Below, piece by piece: positions 22,952-34,168 of a stretch of 64,000 nt of DNA. This stretch comes from Ryuthela nishihirai. Taxonomy: Eukaryota > Arthropoda > Arachnida > Araneae > Heptathelidae. The stretch covers positions 35,365,801-35,429,800 of the forward strand of contig JAWZYU010000019.1 of NCBI GenBank assembly GCA_038380435.1, in the 5' to 3' direction. The position numbers were made by a program, and so were the translations under genes. Position 1 is the stretch's first letter. The number at the start of each line of letters is the position of its first letter. The notes beneath the pieces were generated by a model. It was not told the DNA's origin, did not search any database, and worked only from the letters and a program-made list of their open reading frames with translations.

Positions 22952-23934
22952 GAATGGTGCGTAAATTGTTAGTAAAGAACGATATGCTTAATGTGTACCA
23001 GGTCTCATAAGTATATTTATTTTCTGCATTGCAAATGCTGCAGCGAATGTGCGACGATGGTCAACTCTTAAGCATAACTGATATTGTTACTGAAAAAAAT
23101 ATGCATACTTTAACTCTCCAGAGAAAAATTTAATCAGAATGTCAAATATGGATAATTCTCATTTGAAATACTTGGATACTTGGACACCATTCCCAGAGAA
23201 ATCTAAAAAGCGTAATAACAAAAACAAATCATGCACTCAAAACCGAAAAGATTTCATCATAAAGATCTTTTGGTCATGTTGCTCTCTGATGATACAGAGG
23301 TAAACGTTTTCGCCTGTAAAATTTGTAGAATGTCTCACTTCAAGGGAAACAAGTTGAGATATAAGTAAGTGAGTCAGAAAGTTATTTAAATTATCATTGG
23401 ATACTCTTTGCAGAAAGTACTGTTATTTGTCAAAAATTAAAATGAAAAGAGTACAATATGTATATTAGAAAACTGATAAATCTTGTGAAAAGTGTTTATA
23501 AAAAAGGGTGATCTGGCATATGGATCATTGTATAAATGATTTATAAATGAATGAATAACAGGACATAAGAGAAAATAAAAATTAAGGGCATATAAGCCTA
23601 AGCAAAGATGACAGAAATTCATGTCAAAACAAATTAATAGCCGTAAAAAATTTGAATTGAAACGATAAATACAAATCACTACTGTGACTTCAGTGAAATA
23701 TTCTGAAACGTTGCTGCTGTAAATGTATAGATGCTGTTTGTAGTGAAGACAAACAATCATACGGAAATTTCATCCGATTTCAGATATAAATTAGTTACAT
23801 AATTATTCTATGACATAAATGGTTTTCAAACTTCATAAAAGCGAACAAATAAAATGAAAAAGCCCGGCATTCCTTCCTTGAAGAGCAGATTTATTGCCTC
23901 TGGCTAACTGTTGATCAGCATTGCCTTCATCGAG
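22952..23934. other. No recognisable feature
   Basis: A+T-rich. A 107-codon minus frame (23437-23760) is hydrophobic low-complexity with no recognised domain. Confidence 0.4.
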
Positions 23935-24324
23935 AAAGGGGCGGGGGTGGCTCAGTCGGTAGCGCGCCAGGCTCGTAATCTGTAGTTCCCAGGTTCGAGT
24001 CCCAGCTGGGTCAGCGTTGAGATTTATCTCCGCAAAAATTCCACTCCCTGCCCACGGTCAGTAGGGGACACCGATGGGCTTGGAAAGGCCGCTGTCCGTC
24101 GGATGGGACGTTAAGCCGTGGCCCCGTGTGCGGGAGAGCCGTACCCTGTGCACGTTAAAGAACACGCTGGATGGCCTTGACGGGAGGCTACCATCTGTCT
24201 CCCAACAGCTGTTCCAGTGGGTCCCCAACCTTCTCCAAGCCTTCGGGGTCCATGTGACCTGGCCATTTAGCCCATGGTGTTCAAAAAAAGTGCCGCTCAG
24301 AGGTAAAACAACCCAACCCAAAGT
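23935..24324 (+). mobile_element. SINE-A, young full-length reference copy
   Basis: This is the best plus-strand example. The head has GGGGCGGGGG, A box TGGCTCAGTCGG, anticodon-like loop CTCGTAA (tRNA-Thr(CGU)-like) and B box GGTTCGAGTCC. The body includes GGTCAGTAGGGGACACCGAT, GGATGGGACGTTAAGCC, CACGTTAAAGAACACGC and TCTCCCAACAGCTGTTCC. The tail is GTAAAACAACCCAACCCAA. TSDs are CTTCATCGAG at 23925-23934 and 24325-24334. The A and B boxes would make an internal Pol III promoter. Movement in trans by a LINE is the known mode for such SINEs. Confidence 0.95.
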
Positions 24325-24629
24325 CTTCATCGAGTATTCCTATATTATCTCTGTTTAATTGGAATTTTGAATGCTGAGGCGAGATGCCATGAGACCTTTG
24401 GACTTTACTCAAGTCGTTTATATCCCGAAAGGGAGGTGTCAGTCTTTTGGAACGTAATGAGAGAAACCCGTAATGGTGACAGACATCTGTTTCCCTCTCC
24501 TGGGATTTTTTCCGACAAATTCTAAAGATATCCTTCAGGTCTAACACCTCTGAAGGTTGGTCGCTTACTGCATGAGGATAAAATCAAGTTCGAGGTGAAA
24601 GCTAGGTACCAAATACAAGGGCAACCATA

Positions 24630-24700
24630 AGAAAACAGAAGGCATAATTATGTATATATGTATATACATAATTATGTATATATACATAATTAACATACAC
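24630..24700. repeat. AT-rich palindromic microsatellite
   Basis: CATAATTATGTATATATGTATA and its complement alternate. The stretch can fold on itself in several registers. Confidence 0.7.
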
Positions 24701-24716
24701 AACATACCACACCTAT

Positions 24717-24787
24717 ATTTATACCTCTGGTAAGATTCTGTTGCTCTAAGCATAATAAATTTCTATTTCAAGACAATTTCGCTTTAT
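24717..24787 (+). repeat. 71-bp direct repeat, right copy
   Basis: Partner of 22386-22456. After it the two loci diverge (GCTTTATATAG versus CTTTATTTAATT). Confidence 0.85.
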
Positions 24788-25226
24788 ATAGTTTATAGTG
24801 CATGTCCAATGAATCGCTGTTGATACATAGATAATTTAAAAGTGTGCAAAATTAATCAGAGCCTGACCCCACATGAAAAGCAGCGATCATTTCTTTTGTC
24901 AATAGTAATTTGTGAAATATTACTTTCAAATAAAACATTTCTCTGAATGTAACACAATGAAAACTAATTTTGGAAAAAAAAAATTTGTAATGGAAAGAAC
25001 AATGGTAATACGCTGGTTAGTAATAGTACATACTTAACACCTGCACAAGAGAAGTGAGTTTTATTTTATTCACCGTTAGTGGTACCCTTATTTCTGGTTA
25101 TCGTTGAATAAAATAGTAAGATGATAAAACATGAATGAATGGCCTGAAATTTAGTATTAGCACCTAGGCTTGAAAAAGTCGACGTTGAAAAACGAAATAT
25201 AATTTTTTTTGTAAACAAAAAAAGAT

Positions 25227-25432
25227 AAATTGCTCCTCATGCTGCTGCTTGTCAAAGAGGTCTGACAGGATCCTGCCAGAATAATCCGCCATAGAGAGGC
25301 GTCTGTACATAAGAGAAGATCTCAGTAGAAAGACAACACATGAAAAAAAAGGAACATCCATGCCTCATCCGGAGCTGAAACCCAGATCCCTTTGATCAGT
25401 AGCCAAGCACGCTAACCGATCAGCTACGTGAA
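25227..25432 (-). mobile_element. SINE-B, diverged copy
   Basis: CTGCTGCTTGTCAAAGAGGTCTGACAGG lies at the left. The tRNA-like head complement (GAAACCCAGATCCCTTTGATCAGTAGCCAAGC, then AACCGATCAGC) lies at the right. It matches 36031-36236 block by block. The B box is damaged. Confidence 0.75.
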
Positions 25433-26489
25433 AAAAATATTTAAAATGTTTAAAAATATTTTTGCAAACTATAAAGTAAAACCTCTGTATAACTAAGGCA
25501 TGTATCAGAAAAAGTTAGGACGGAATCAAAATATTCAAGAAAATATACGCCTAAAATAACTTCAACATGAGTTTTTCTTTGAATAAGATATACAGATTTT
25601 CAAATGTCATTAGAAAGGTAAAGTCGCTTGATTCCTTATACTACATTCCGAACTGTAAAATTACAAGGCCAATTAGTTTTTTCGAAGCGATGACACACCA
25701 TAGGTGGGAAGAGGCGGTGCTGTTGTATCCCTTGGATACGACCTTGACCAGTACACAAGAGGATGTCAGTTATTTATAGCAACTCGGGTACCGGAGACGG
25801 AGCTAACTTTAACTTGCAGATTTGTTGAATCTGTTTGTTCCCTCCAAACAGCAGGTGGGCGGAAGAAATCCTAGACAGGAGTCAGCATGTGCAGATGGGG
25901 AACTGACTCCAACTTTCGAAGTGTCACTGCTTCCTTGTCATTCGTCCACGGAGAGGCAAACCGAGCTAGTGATGAGTTGTCATACCTCTCTGCTCGTACT
26001 GTATTCTTCCTTTGGAACGAGCCTCCGAGGTGTACATTTCTAAACAAACTTGGATACACTGTCATGCCATAGCAAGGACTAATATAGAAAAGGTGAGGGA
26101 ACTCGGGCCGAACCGTATCGTCTAAAAATATAAGCATCTAGGTTTTCATAATTCTCCTGCTTCGCTAAAACTATCGTACAAACGGAACACACTTGCTAAG
26201 CTTGCTTCTGTTAAGCATATCGACATTTAGTTTAGTTTCTTGGAGAGCCGAGTTCCATTATAAAGTGTAAAAAAATTCTGAAGAACGATCGTGAGTTGCA
26301 GAAAATAAAAAAAGGTGATAAATTTGGTGCTGCTCTTTCTATTCTATTGGCACAATTGATTAAAATTTCCGTATAGGGCAAATAATGTCGATTGCTTTCA
26401 TAAACACGAAAAAATATAACATTCTCTCGCTAGTTTGCTTGATTAGTGTAGATTCAAATAACTACTCCTTTATAGTTTTATTTCAGTTT
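25433..26489. other. G+C-richer stretch without a recognised gene
   Basis: 25680-26080 is less A+T-rich than its surroundings and has overlapping frames on both strands (25567-25779 plus, 25871-26137 minus). I recognise no domain, splice pattern or catalytic motif. It could be a decayed transposon. Confidence 0.35.
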
Positions 26490-26561
26490 GTGATCAGACC
26501 CGCAAAGCTACTAGCTTATCTTCAAGTTATGAAAGAACAAACGATACTGACATAACCGGGG
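26490..26561 (+). repeat. Inverted repeat arm (partner 27843-27925)
   Basis: TGATCAGACCCGCAAAGCTACTAGCTTATCT..ATAACCGGGG matches the complement of 27843-27925 (CCGGGTTAAAG...AGCTTTGTGGATTTGATCA) at roughly 75-80% by eye. It is followed at 26562-26608 by two isolated units of the 21-bp minisatellite found at 28155. Confidence 0.65.
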
Positions 26562-26610
26562 ACTAAGATGATTCTTAAATTCAAAATAATGATTCTGAAT
26601 TCAAAAGAAG

Positions 26611-26974
26611 AGGTGGTGGCTCAGTCAGTAGCGCGCCAGGCTCTCAATCTGCAGTTCCCTGGTTCGAGTTCCACCTTGGTTACACGTTTAGATTCATCAC
26701 CGCAAAACACCCGACCTACCCTCGGTCAGTACGGACACTGATGTGCTTGGAAAGGTCACCGTCCGTCAAATGTGACGTAAAGGTTGGCTCCGTGTGCGGG
26801 AGAACCATATCCTGTGCATGTTAAAAAATACAGCGGATTGCCTTTACGGGATACTTCCATCTGTCTCCTAATTGCTGCCCAACCTCCGCTTTGAGCCCTC
26901 GGGGTCCTTGTGACCTGGCCATTTAGTCCGTGGTGTGCGCAAACAAAAGTGCTACCAGAGATAAAACACCCAGC
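26611..26974 (+). mobile_element. SINE-A, old copy
   Basis: The head GGTGGTGGCTCAGTCAGTAGC and B box GGTTCGAGTTCC are mildly damaged. The body is shortened around 26870-26890, where the GTCCCCTCC block is missing. It inserted directly against 21-bp minisatellite units. Confidence 0.85.
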
Positions 26975-27186
26975 AGAAACTTGAATATAGTGTATAGTGA
27001 GAATAGCAGTGTCACAGGGAACCAACGCTACACCGCTGAACCATCGAGGTTATACAAATGAATGTAGGAGTGTCCATAGCTAAGGGACCTATTACAGCCG
27101 AATGGAAAGATTAATGCGGATTTAAACAAAATCCTACTGCAATGATATTTTCTAGCAACCATAAAGACATTGGTGCTAATAAAAGG

Positions 27187-27559
27187 TTTGAGTTATTTTA
27201 CCTCTGAATGGCACTTTTTTTGCACACAACTGTCTAAACGGCGTCACAAAGACCCAAGGGTTCAGAGAAGGTTGGGGGAAGGGACCCATTTGACAGCTGT
27301 TACGAAACCGATAATATCCTCTGTCAGTCATACAGCATGTTATTTAACGTGCTCACTGTATGGCTCCCCCCCCAAACGGGGTCACGGCTCTGGCCCCCAT
27401 TTGACGGACGGCGCATTTCCAAACTCATCAGCATCCCCTATTGATCGAGGGTGGGGAATTTTTGCGGAGATATATCTTAACGCTGGTCCAGCTGGGACTC
27501 GAACTTGGAAACTGCAAATTACGAGACTGGCGCGCTATCCACTGAGCCATCCCCGCCCC
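27187..27559 (-). mobile_element. SINE-A, old diverged copy
   Basis: Tail GAGTTATTTTACCTCTGAATGGC; head complement GGGACTCGAACTTGG and CTGAGCCATCCCCGCCCC. A possible short TSD is CTAATAA on each side. It is inverted relative to the copy 210 bp upstream, so the pair could fold together. Confidence 0.85.
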
Positions 27560-27842
27560 ACTAATAACGGAAGCACGTGTATGCATGCACCTTAAATTAT
27601 AACTCGAGAAATACAGAAGAGATTTAAACCAAATTTTCAACAATTATTGAACATATCCGCGAGAAGGTTTTAGGCTACTAAATTTTACAAAAAACTCCCG
27701 GAGCTGTTTGGGCTCCAAAATGTTTGGTTATACTATTTTTAGCATTTAAAATCCGAATTTTTTAAAAATAATTTGCCACAAGGGAATATGCTAGTTCAGT
27801 GACGACGTTATATCTCTTTGGTTCTCGTTAATACGACAACTG

Positions 27843-27925
27843 CCGGGTTAAAGTTCGCGAGATGGCATGATCTTTTGTTCTATTATAACCTGCAGATAAG
27901 TTAGTAGCTTTGTGGATTTGATCAT
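27843..27925 (-). repeat. Inverted repeat arm (partner 26490-26561)
   Basis: The complement of this stretch reads TGATCAAATCCACAAAGCTACTAACTTATCTGCAGG...TTTAACCCGG. The two arms enclose 1.28 kb containing two oppositely oriented SINE-A copies. Confidence 0.65.
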
Positions 27926-28154
27926 GTACACTGAAAAAAGAATAAATAAAGGAACAAGATTATACTTTGTACAAGATTATACTGAGTTTATTTTAATAAA
28001 GTTAAAAAATTAGCTTTTATATTTGTTCGCGAGAGATCCCGTCTCTGGTCATTTTAACTGAATGATGCATCAAAACGAACGTGACTCGCCAGCGGCATAG
28101 CCTATGTTTTCAATACATTTTCAGTTAACAATTCGATTTTATGCAGATATTATC

Positions 28155-28417
28155 TTTCAAAAAATGATTCTTTAATTCAAATTAATGATTCTTAAATTCA
28201 AAATAATGATTCTTAAATTCAAAATAATGATTCTAAATTCAAAATAATGATTCTAAATTCAAAATAACGATTCTTAAATTCAAAATAACGATTCTTAAAT
28301 TCAAAATAACGATTCTTATATTCAAAATAATGATTCTTATATTCAAAATAATGATTCTTATATTCAAAATAATGATTCTAAATTCAAAATAATGATTCTT
28401 AAATTCAAAATAATGAT
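28155..28417 (+). repeat. 20-21-bp minisatellite, ~12 units
   Basis: The unit is AATGATTCTTAAATTCAAAAT, with 20-bp variants (TCTAAATTC) and substitutions (AACGATTC, TTATATTC) clustered in neighbouring units. That clustering is the pattern expected from local unit duplication. The minus-strand ILNIRI-type frame across it is a by-product. Confidence 0.95.
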
Positions 28418-29591
28418 AGGAGCAAGCACTTTTTTCCCTATCAACGACGGGTACTTTGGCTAACCAATAAAAACACTTAAAGAGATCTTCGACTTTGTTT
28501 GCAGAGCGGAAAAGAAGACTCGTAGCTGACCGGATAATTTTATGATACAACCCCCCAAAAAATCGCTAGCAGTCCCATTGAGATATGTCCCGATCCACCG
28601 ATGAACCATCTCTGTGTACTTAAGTGGGTCTCACAGAATAAATCTTCAAGCATATCATTTTAGTCAGTTCACATCCACTGCACTTCTGAATAAAAGTAAG
28701 GATTCGGATAATTTATAGGTGCTGAGATTTTATTTTCATCTAGCTTTAAGCTTATAAAAAGTGAATAAGAGACTCAAAAAGACCGCGGCCTTAAGAATTG
28801 AGTATTTTTTTCCACGTGCAGACACATAAAAATTCTATAATTGAGCTAAAAGAACACTCGCAATTAATAAAGGAAACGTATTCCAATATAAATTAAACGG
28901 GAAAGAACAAATGTAATATGTAATAAATATTTGTGTGCCTTGGTAAAGTGAATATTAGGTTTGCTGCGACGTGTAAATGGTTAAGATCCACTGATAGAGG
29001 GGCTTGAGCCAAAAATACTCGATTTGGCAACCTTCTTATGGGTCCTTTTGTCGTTGTTGTTTTTACAGAAGTAAATAAAAACAGTAAGATAGATATAATG
29101 CCCATAAACCTAGTACTTAAATGCTTATTAACTGTATTCAAACATTCAAAGGCTCTTATGTAAGTGAGCATATTAGTGTAAACGAAGAATTACTATGTGA
29201 GGCAAAGGCATCTAATATTAGAGGGCCTTTTTGCATTTCGAGTGTTTTGGAATGTTTTTTTTTGCCATAATTATTATATGATTGCATGGATCAGTCATCT
29301 TGCTAAATAAATTCGTCATATAAAAATGCACTTTAAGTTCGAAAAGTAATTAAATGTGGCTCTTAGAGGAAAATTGACACAACGTAACAAGACATGAATA
29401 ATTAAATTGACAAAAGTTCACATTGTTTTTCAATCGTAATATATTGTTTTCTGCATTTATTCCTTTCAGTTGTCATTTTATTGCTAGCTGACTGATTAGC
29501 AAAGACAACAATATTACTTCAAGAGTCTCAAAATTAAAAATATCGAGAAGTCTATTGTCTGCGACCCACTAGTGCATACTAGTACTTTTGG
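28418..29591. other. No recognisable feature
   Basis: A+T-rich. A 92-codon minus frame (28893-29171) has a hydrophobic patch but no recognised family. Confidence 0.35.
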
Positions 29592-30177
29592 TATATGGTT
29601 TAACGATGATGATGATGATGTCTCATCAGAGAGCGCATTTTTTTTAAAAAGCCATCTCCAGGGAAACGTTTTATAAATCTCATAACGATATCTCATCAGA
29701 GAAGAAATTTAAAGCCGATACAGAGGTACATTTTCTTTCTGATGATGATATTTCATCAGATGCATATTTTATCCTAATGATGATGCCTCATTAGCGAGCA
29801 GGGACTTTCAGAGGGGAAATGGGGTCATGAGGACCATTTGGCAGGGTCTCAAGTTAAAAGGAGGGCTCAAATTTAGACACTTGTTAATATTTTGATATTA
29901 GATACAAGAATAAAAAAGTGTGATTTGGTAAAAGATATGACTTTTAACTTTTGAAAAAGGTGTAAATATTTCCTTTTGGGTGTGTCTTTCTTCTGAAATC
30001 ACAGCTGCAGACCTTTTCTATGGCCCATTATACTAACAAGCTCTGTCCGACTTCTGTGGCAAACAAATGCTTGGGAGATGAATTCTTTATATACATTGTA
30101 TCAAATTTGGGTTTTAAAAAATGTTTGTATATAAAATTACGATTTATATTTTGTCTAAGGGCTTCAAAAGTTGGAAA

Positions 30178-30466
30178 TGGCTCAAAGAAGTTTAGGGGAC
30201 CCACTGGACAGCTGTTAGGTGACAGATGGAAGTCTTCTGTCTAGGCCGTCTAGTTTGTTCTTTAAGGTGCACAGAGTATGGCTGTCCTGCATATGGCGCC
30301 AAGGCTTAATGCCCCACCCAACTGACGGCGACCTTTCCCAGCTAATCCGTGTCCTCTACTGACCGCGGGCAGGGCGTTTTGCGACGATATATCTCAACGC
30401 TGGCCACGAACCTGGGTCTACAGATTACGAGCCTAGCGCTCTACCAGCTGAGCCACCCCTGTCCCA
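30178..30466 (-). mobile_element. SINE-A, tail-less old copy
   Basis: It begins inside the body (GGCTCAAAGAAGTTTAGGGGACCC) and runs to a damaged head (CTGAGCCACCCCTGTCCC). The B-box region is shortened (CACGAACCTGGGTC). The tail side is gone. Confidence 0.8.
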
Positions 30467-30540
30467 TCTCATCAGAGAGCATATTTAAAGTTAATTCATA
30501 GGAATATTTTGTCCTTGATTATGATTCTTAACTTGCAGTA

Positions 30541-30622
30541 TGCTCAGATGGGGCAGGGTAAATCTGCAGATACAGGTTCGTAACCAACGTTGAGATTTAT
30601 CGTTGCAAAACGTCATGCCCTT
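30541..30622 (+). mobile_element. SINE-A, head-only scrap
   Basis: GATGGGGCAGGGTAAATCTGCAG, CAGGTTCGTAACC and AACGTTGAGATTTATCG correspond to the head and first body bases of SINE-A. It is strongly decayed. Confidence 0.5.
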
Positions 30623-31195
30623 AGCCTGAAATATGGTCTCTGATAAGACATAATCAGAAACAAAAATTCTGCCTTAGCCTGGTATGTAATCTCTGATGAG
30701 ACATCATCACCAGATATTTTTCTTCCTTAGCCTGATATATGCTTTATGATAAGGAATCATAATTAGGGAAGAAACATTCCTCTGAATAAAGCAGATATCA
30801 GGCTAAGGAACAAAAAAATTTTATTTCTGCTGATGTTGTCTCATCTCAGAATACATACAGTCTAAGGCAGAAATAAATATATATACTATATGTATTCCGA
30901 TTATGATGCCTTATCAGAGACCATATTTCAGGCTAAGGCAGAAAAACGTTTTCCTTCTTAAGATGATGATGTTTCATCAGAGAGAATATTTCAAGCTGAT
31001 GGAGTGAAATATTTTCCTCTGCTTATGATGCCTTATCAGAAAAGATATCAGAATAAGGAAAATAAATGATTTCTTTCTGATCACGATGTGTCATCAGGAG
31101 AGCATATTTCAGCGTAATGGAAAAAAAAGGTTTTCTTTCTGATGTCTAATCAGAGAGCATATTTCAAGCAGGCCCAGAGAAATTTTTTTTTCCTG

Positions 31196-32489
31196 ATGAG
31201 GGAACAGAGAGGAATTTGGAGCCAAGTAGAAAAATTACTCAAGCCGAAGGAACGACATCTATTCTCTCGCTGATGATTTTAACATTGGGGTTAACCCAAA
31301 GGATCAAATTAACTCTGAGCCTGGCAGTGCGTGGTGCAGTTCTGGTAGAGATAAGAAGCTTTGGTTTTCCGAAAAAAAAAAAAACTAAGGAGAAGAAAGT
31401 AATGAGACAATGCAGCCTCCTACAGTCAGCAGATTGAGTACAAAGAAAGGTGTGGAAAAAAAAGCCCAAATACCTTGTGAATTGGGTTGTGGTGTACTGA
31501 GCGTTTAAGGGTCTAAAAATAAATCGTATCTTCTCAAGGAAGAAGGGGTTCTTGCCTCTTCTGTTTCTTCCCCAAACACTGTTGGCTCAGATGATCTTGT
31601 AAATGAGGAAGTAAGCAGAAACCTCTTGAATGAAGCCGACTATTTTAATTTTCCTTTCTTTCCTGATAAATTGTGATATAAGTTGTTTAATAAATACATA
31701 GAAACGTTTTTTAAACCTACTTTTATATATTGTTATAGTATTCTGAGTAATTTAATTAAATGTCTAACCAATAGATGCTCTCTAATGATAGTTCTCTCAA
31801 GTGATGTCTCTGATTCTATTTCAACTTTTGGTGTGTGGGTGTTTCTTTTTAATATCTTTCGGACAGTTAGTTACATGGATCATTTTCCATTAAATTGTCT
31901 ATATATAAAGTATGTCTGAAATGCGGAGATGAAATAAATCGATCTCTTAGAGGAAAAAGGGCAGCAACAATCGTTAAACAATAACTAACGATTACAATGC
32001 CTTCAACAATTACTTTTTGAGATGTTATTTTGTTGTGTCTCGTGATTTTCAAGGGTTATTTTCAAGGATCTCATATTGAGGTTATTTACTAAACTTATGC
32101 GAAATCTGTAAATTACTAATAATCAAGAGCAGACTGGACTTGTTTTTTTTTTAGGAACCCATTTATACCAAGGGAGGGGCTATGACAGAAACCTCTATTA
32201 TCGATCTTTTGCAAGATTCAATACATATTCTCTCTTGATACTTCGTACTTACAGCCTAAAATCCTCCTCCTCCATACTCTGTGGATGTTATGTAAAATAA
32301 GAATTTTTTAAATCAAAAATGTTTTTCTATGAGGGATCAAGAGCCGACAATGTGATATTTAGTTATTGATTAATGATTGTTGATGCCCTTTTTCTTTTAT
32401 TTTAACTGTTTGGTAGCGATTATTACCAAATGGTTTCTCAATGTGCACATATCAGTATGCTGATTGCATTTCTGCTGTTACTGTGATAC
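31196..32489. other. No recognisable feature
   Basis: A+T-rich. The 73-codon frame at 31216-31437 ends in a lysine run coded by poly-A and has no domain. Confidence 0.4.
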
Positions 32490-32890
32490 TGGAGGGAAGG
32501 GCAGGGGTGGATAAATTCGGTCGGAATCACGCTCATGCTCGCAATCTAATGTTAGTAGGTTCATGTTCCCACTGGGCCTGGGTTGAGAATTTCTCCGCCA
32601 ACTCTCACTGGGTCTTCGGCGGGAAACCGACTGCTTTGGAAGAGGCTGCCATCCGTTAGATGGAATATTAAATCATGGCTCACAGTGTAGGAGTATCATA
32701 TCCTGTGTACGTTAAAGAATACAGGCATGGCCTTGACTGGAAGCTTCCGCCTATCTCCAAATAGCTGTCCAGTGGATCTCCAACACTCTACCCAGCACTG
32801 ATCCATCGGGGTCCTCGTGAAGTCGCCATTTAGTTCACTGTATACACAAAAGTGCGGTTCGGATCTAAGTCAGCCTAAACTAACCTGCGA
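32490..32890 (+). mobile_element. SINE-A, old diverged copy
   Basis: The head is decayed (GGGGTGGATAAATTCGGTCGG for the A box, GGTTCATGTTCCCAC for the B box). The body is recognisable through CGTTAAAGAATACAGGC, ATAGCTGTCCAGTGG and TCGGGGTCCTCGTGA. The tail is nearly lost. Confidence 0.8.
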
Positions 32891-33442
32891 AACTGCTAAG
32901 AAATAAAAATGAAATTGCTTGTTTAATTCACAATGAGGTCCGAATGCAGAAAAACAAATTACGGAGGATTGTGGTGAATTGAATCGCAAGTGATCAGAAT
33001 TCTTTTTCAAAACATGCAATATATATTTCAGACGCTATTCTTTTCAAATAGTGTAATATGAGTTAATTTTTCTGTGTAGAAGTCGTTTTAAATCATTCTT
33101 GTTAAATATATATAACATATGTTTTTGCTATGTTTTCCCTGTCACTCAGGTTATTAAACTTCTCCCGAGGCGGCATGCCCTCCCCACCATAAAAATCCTG
33201 TTCTGCTCACTGTTCAGCTGCTTAAAAGTGCATTCCCAGTTAGGCTTAGTATTAATATATAAGGGATTATTGATTAAAATATGCTTAACCTCTTCATTGA
33301 TATATGTGGCCATACATATGTTATAGTATAAAGAAAAACTTGAAATGTGACATACATCGAAAACATTTCCTCATATGCTTAAATTGTTAATCAACGCAAA
33401 TTAGTCTTATACACTGAAAGGACACTTTATTATTCACCCCAT

Positions 33443-34035
33443 TTAATAACGTGTGGATTCACCTTTTGCCTTGACAACAGCAGCAACACTTCGCGGCATG
33501 GACTCTTAACAGGTGTTAGAAAGGATCGGGTGGTATCGCGGTTCATGATTCCATGACAACCGTCCGTAAGGAGTCGAGAGTTGTTGCCGGTGGTGTGTCT
33601 AGGTCTCGAATGTGCCACTTCACTTCGCCCCACAGATGCTCAATAATGTTCAAATCCGGAGAGTTATTAGAAAGTTCTGAATTCACTAGAATGCTTCTCC
33701 AACCAGTCCTTCGCCAAACGGGAGCAATGAGATAGGGTGTTATCTTGTTGAAAGAAGGCATCCTGCTGTAGGATATAGATAGCCATGAATGGGTATAGGT
33801 GGCCAGCGAATACGTCAATATAGCCTTGTGCGGTGACGGTGATCGCAATAGGTACTAGGGACCCCAAGATGGCCCACGTAAACGTGCCCCAGAACAGTAC
33901 ACAGCCTCCACCGGCTTGTAACATTCCGACTTGACAGTTGGGATCCATGGCCTCATGTGGTCCGCAACCTCCCGTCGGCGTAGTGTAGTTGAAACCTCGA
34001 TTCGTCGGTATGAACTTTATGGAGTGAATAGATAC
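33443..34035 (-). pseudogene. Tc1-like (DD34E) transposase relic
   Basis: Read on the minus strand: AMDPNCQVGMLQAGGG, then a FW(G) block, YIDVFAGHLYPFM, the second catalytic block FQQDNTLSHCSR, and after a shift SPDLNIIEHLWGEVK with the catalytic Glu. It ends in an RSVAAVVKAKGESTRY-type tail with a stop at 33443-33445. These blocks define Tc1-like DDE transposases. Frameshifts occur near 33667-33700 and near 33545. The N-terminal HTH domain and first catalytic Asp are missing, replaced upstream by the repeats at 34010-34168. Confidence 0.85.
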
Positions 34036-34168
34036 AACCACAAAGTGAAAGTAAAAGCTCTGTGGACGTGAATAGACACAACCACAAAGTAAAAGTAAGA
34101 GCTTTGTGAATGTGAATAGACACAACCACGAAGTGAAAGTAAAAAAGCTTTTGTGGAGGTGAATAGAC
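34010..34168. repeat. ~43-bp tandem repeat, 3-4 units
   Basis: GTGAATAGA.ACAACCACAAAGT followed by GAAAGTAAAAGCT and TTGTGGA repeats three to four times. It runs directly into the transposase relic, so one open frame (33667-34170, minus) spans both. The fused frame is accidental. Confidence 0.85.

Larger units (their letters stand above)
29592..31195. repeat. Degenerate ~60-bp array with an internal orientation flip
   Basis: The unit resembles TTTCTTTCTGATGATGATG, TCTCATCAGAGAGCATATTTC, AGGCTAAGGCAGAAA. Forward units lie at 29592-29800, at about 30467-30530 and at 30830-31195. Units at about 30618-30790 run in reverse (CTTAGCCTGAAATATGGTCTCTGATAAGACATAATC and following). A SINE-A (30178-30466) and a SINE-A scrap (30541-30622) interrupt the array. 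The forward and reverse blocks could pair in RNA or single-stranded DNA. Confidence 0.8.

Noticed and set aside
22553..22953. Overlapping 70-100-codon frames in both orientations within SINE-A copies here and elsewhere (e.g. 24058-24330, 53225-53626, 60327-60689)
   Set aside because: They are the same translations repeated in every SINE copy, broken by ordinary SINE variation. The sequence is a Pol III-type retroposon and not a protein gene family.
23935..24010. Genuine tRNA-Thr gene
   Set aside because: The head has A and B boxes and a CTCGTAA loop, but the acceptor stem does not close, it is fused to a 300-bp body, and it occurs in many dispersed copies.
25567..26137. Overlapping frames on both strands in a G+C-richer stretch as a gene
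   Set aside because: Neither strand gives a coherent domain or splice structure that I can recognise.
28239..28550. Leucine/isoleucine-rich repeat-like protein (ILNIRI)
   Set aside because: It translates the 21-bp minisatellite in an accidental open frame.
31216..31437. 73-codon frame with a lysine-rich end
   Set aside because: The lysines come from an A-run and the opposite strand is also open; no domain.
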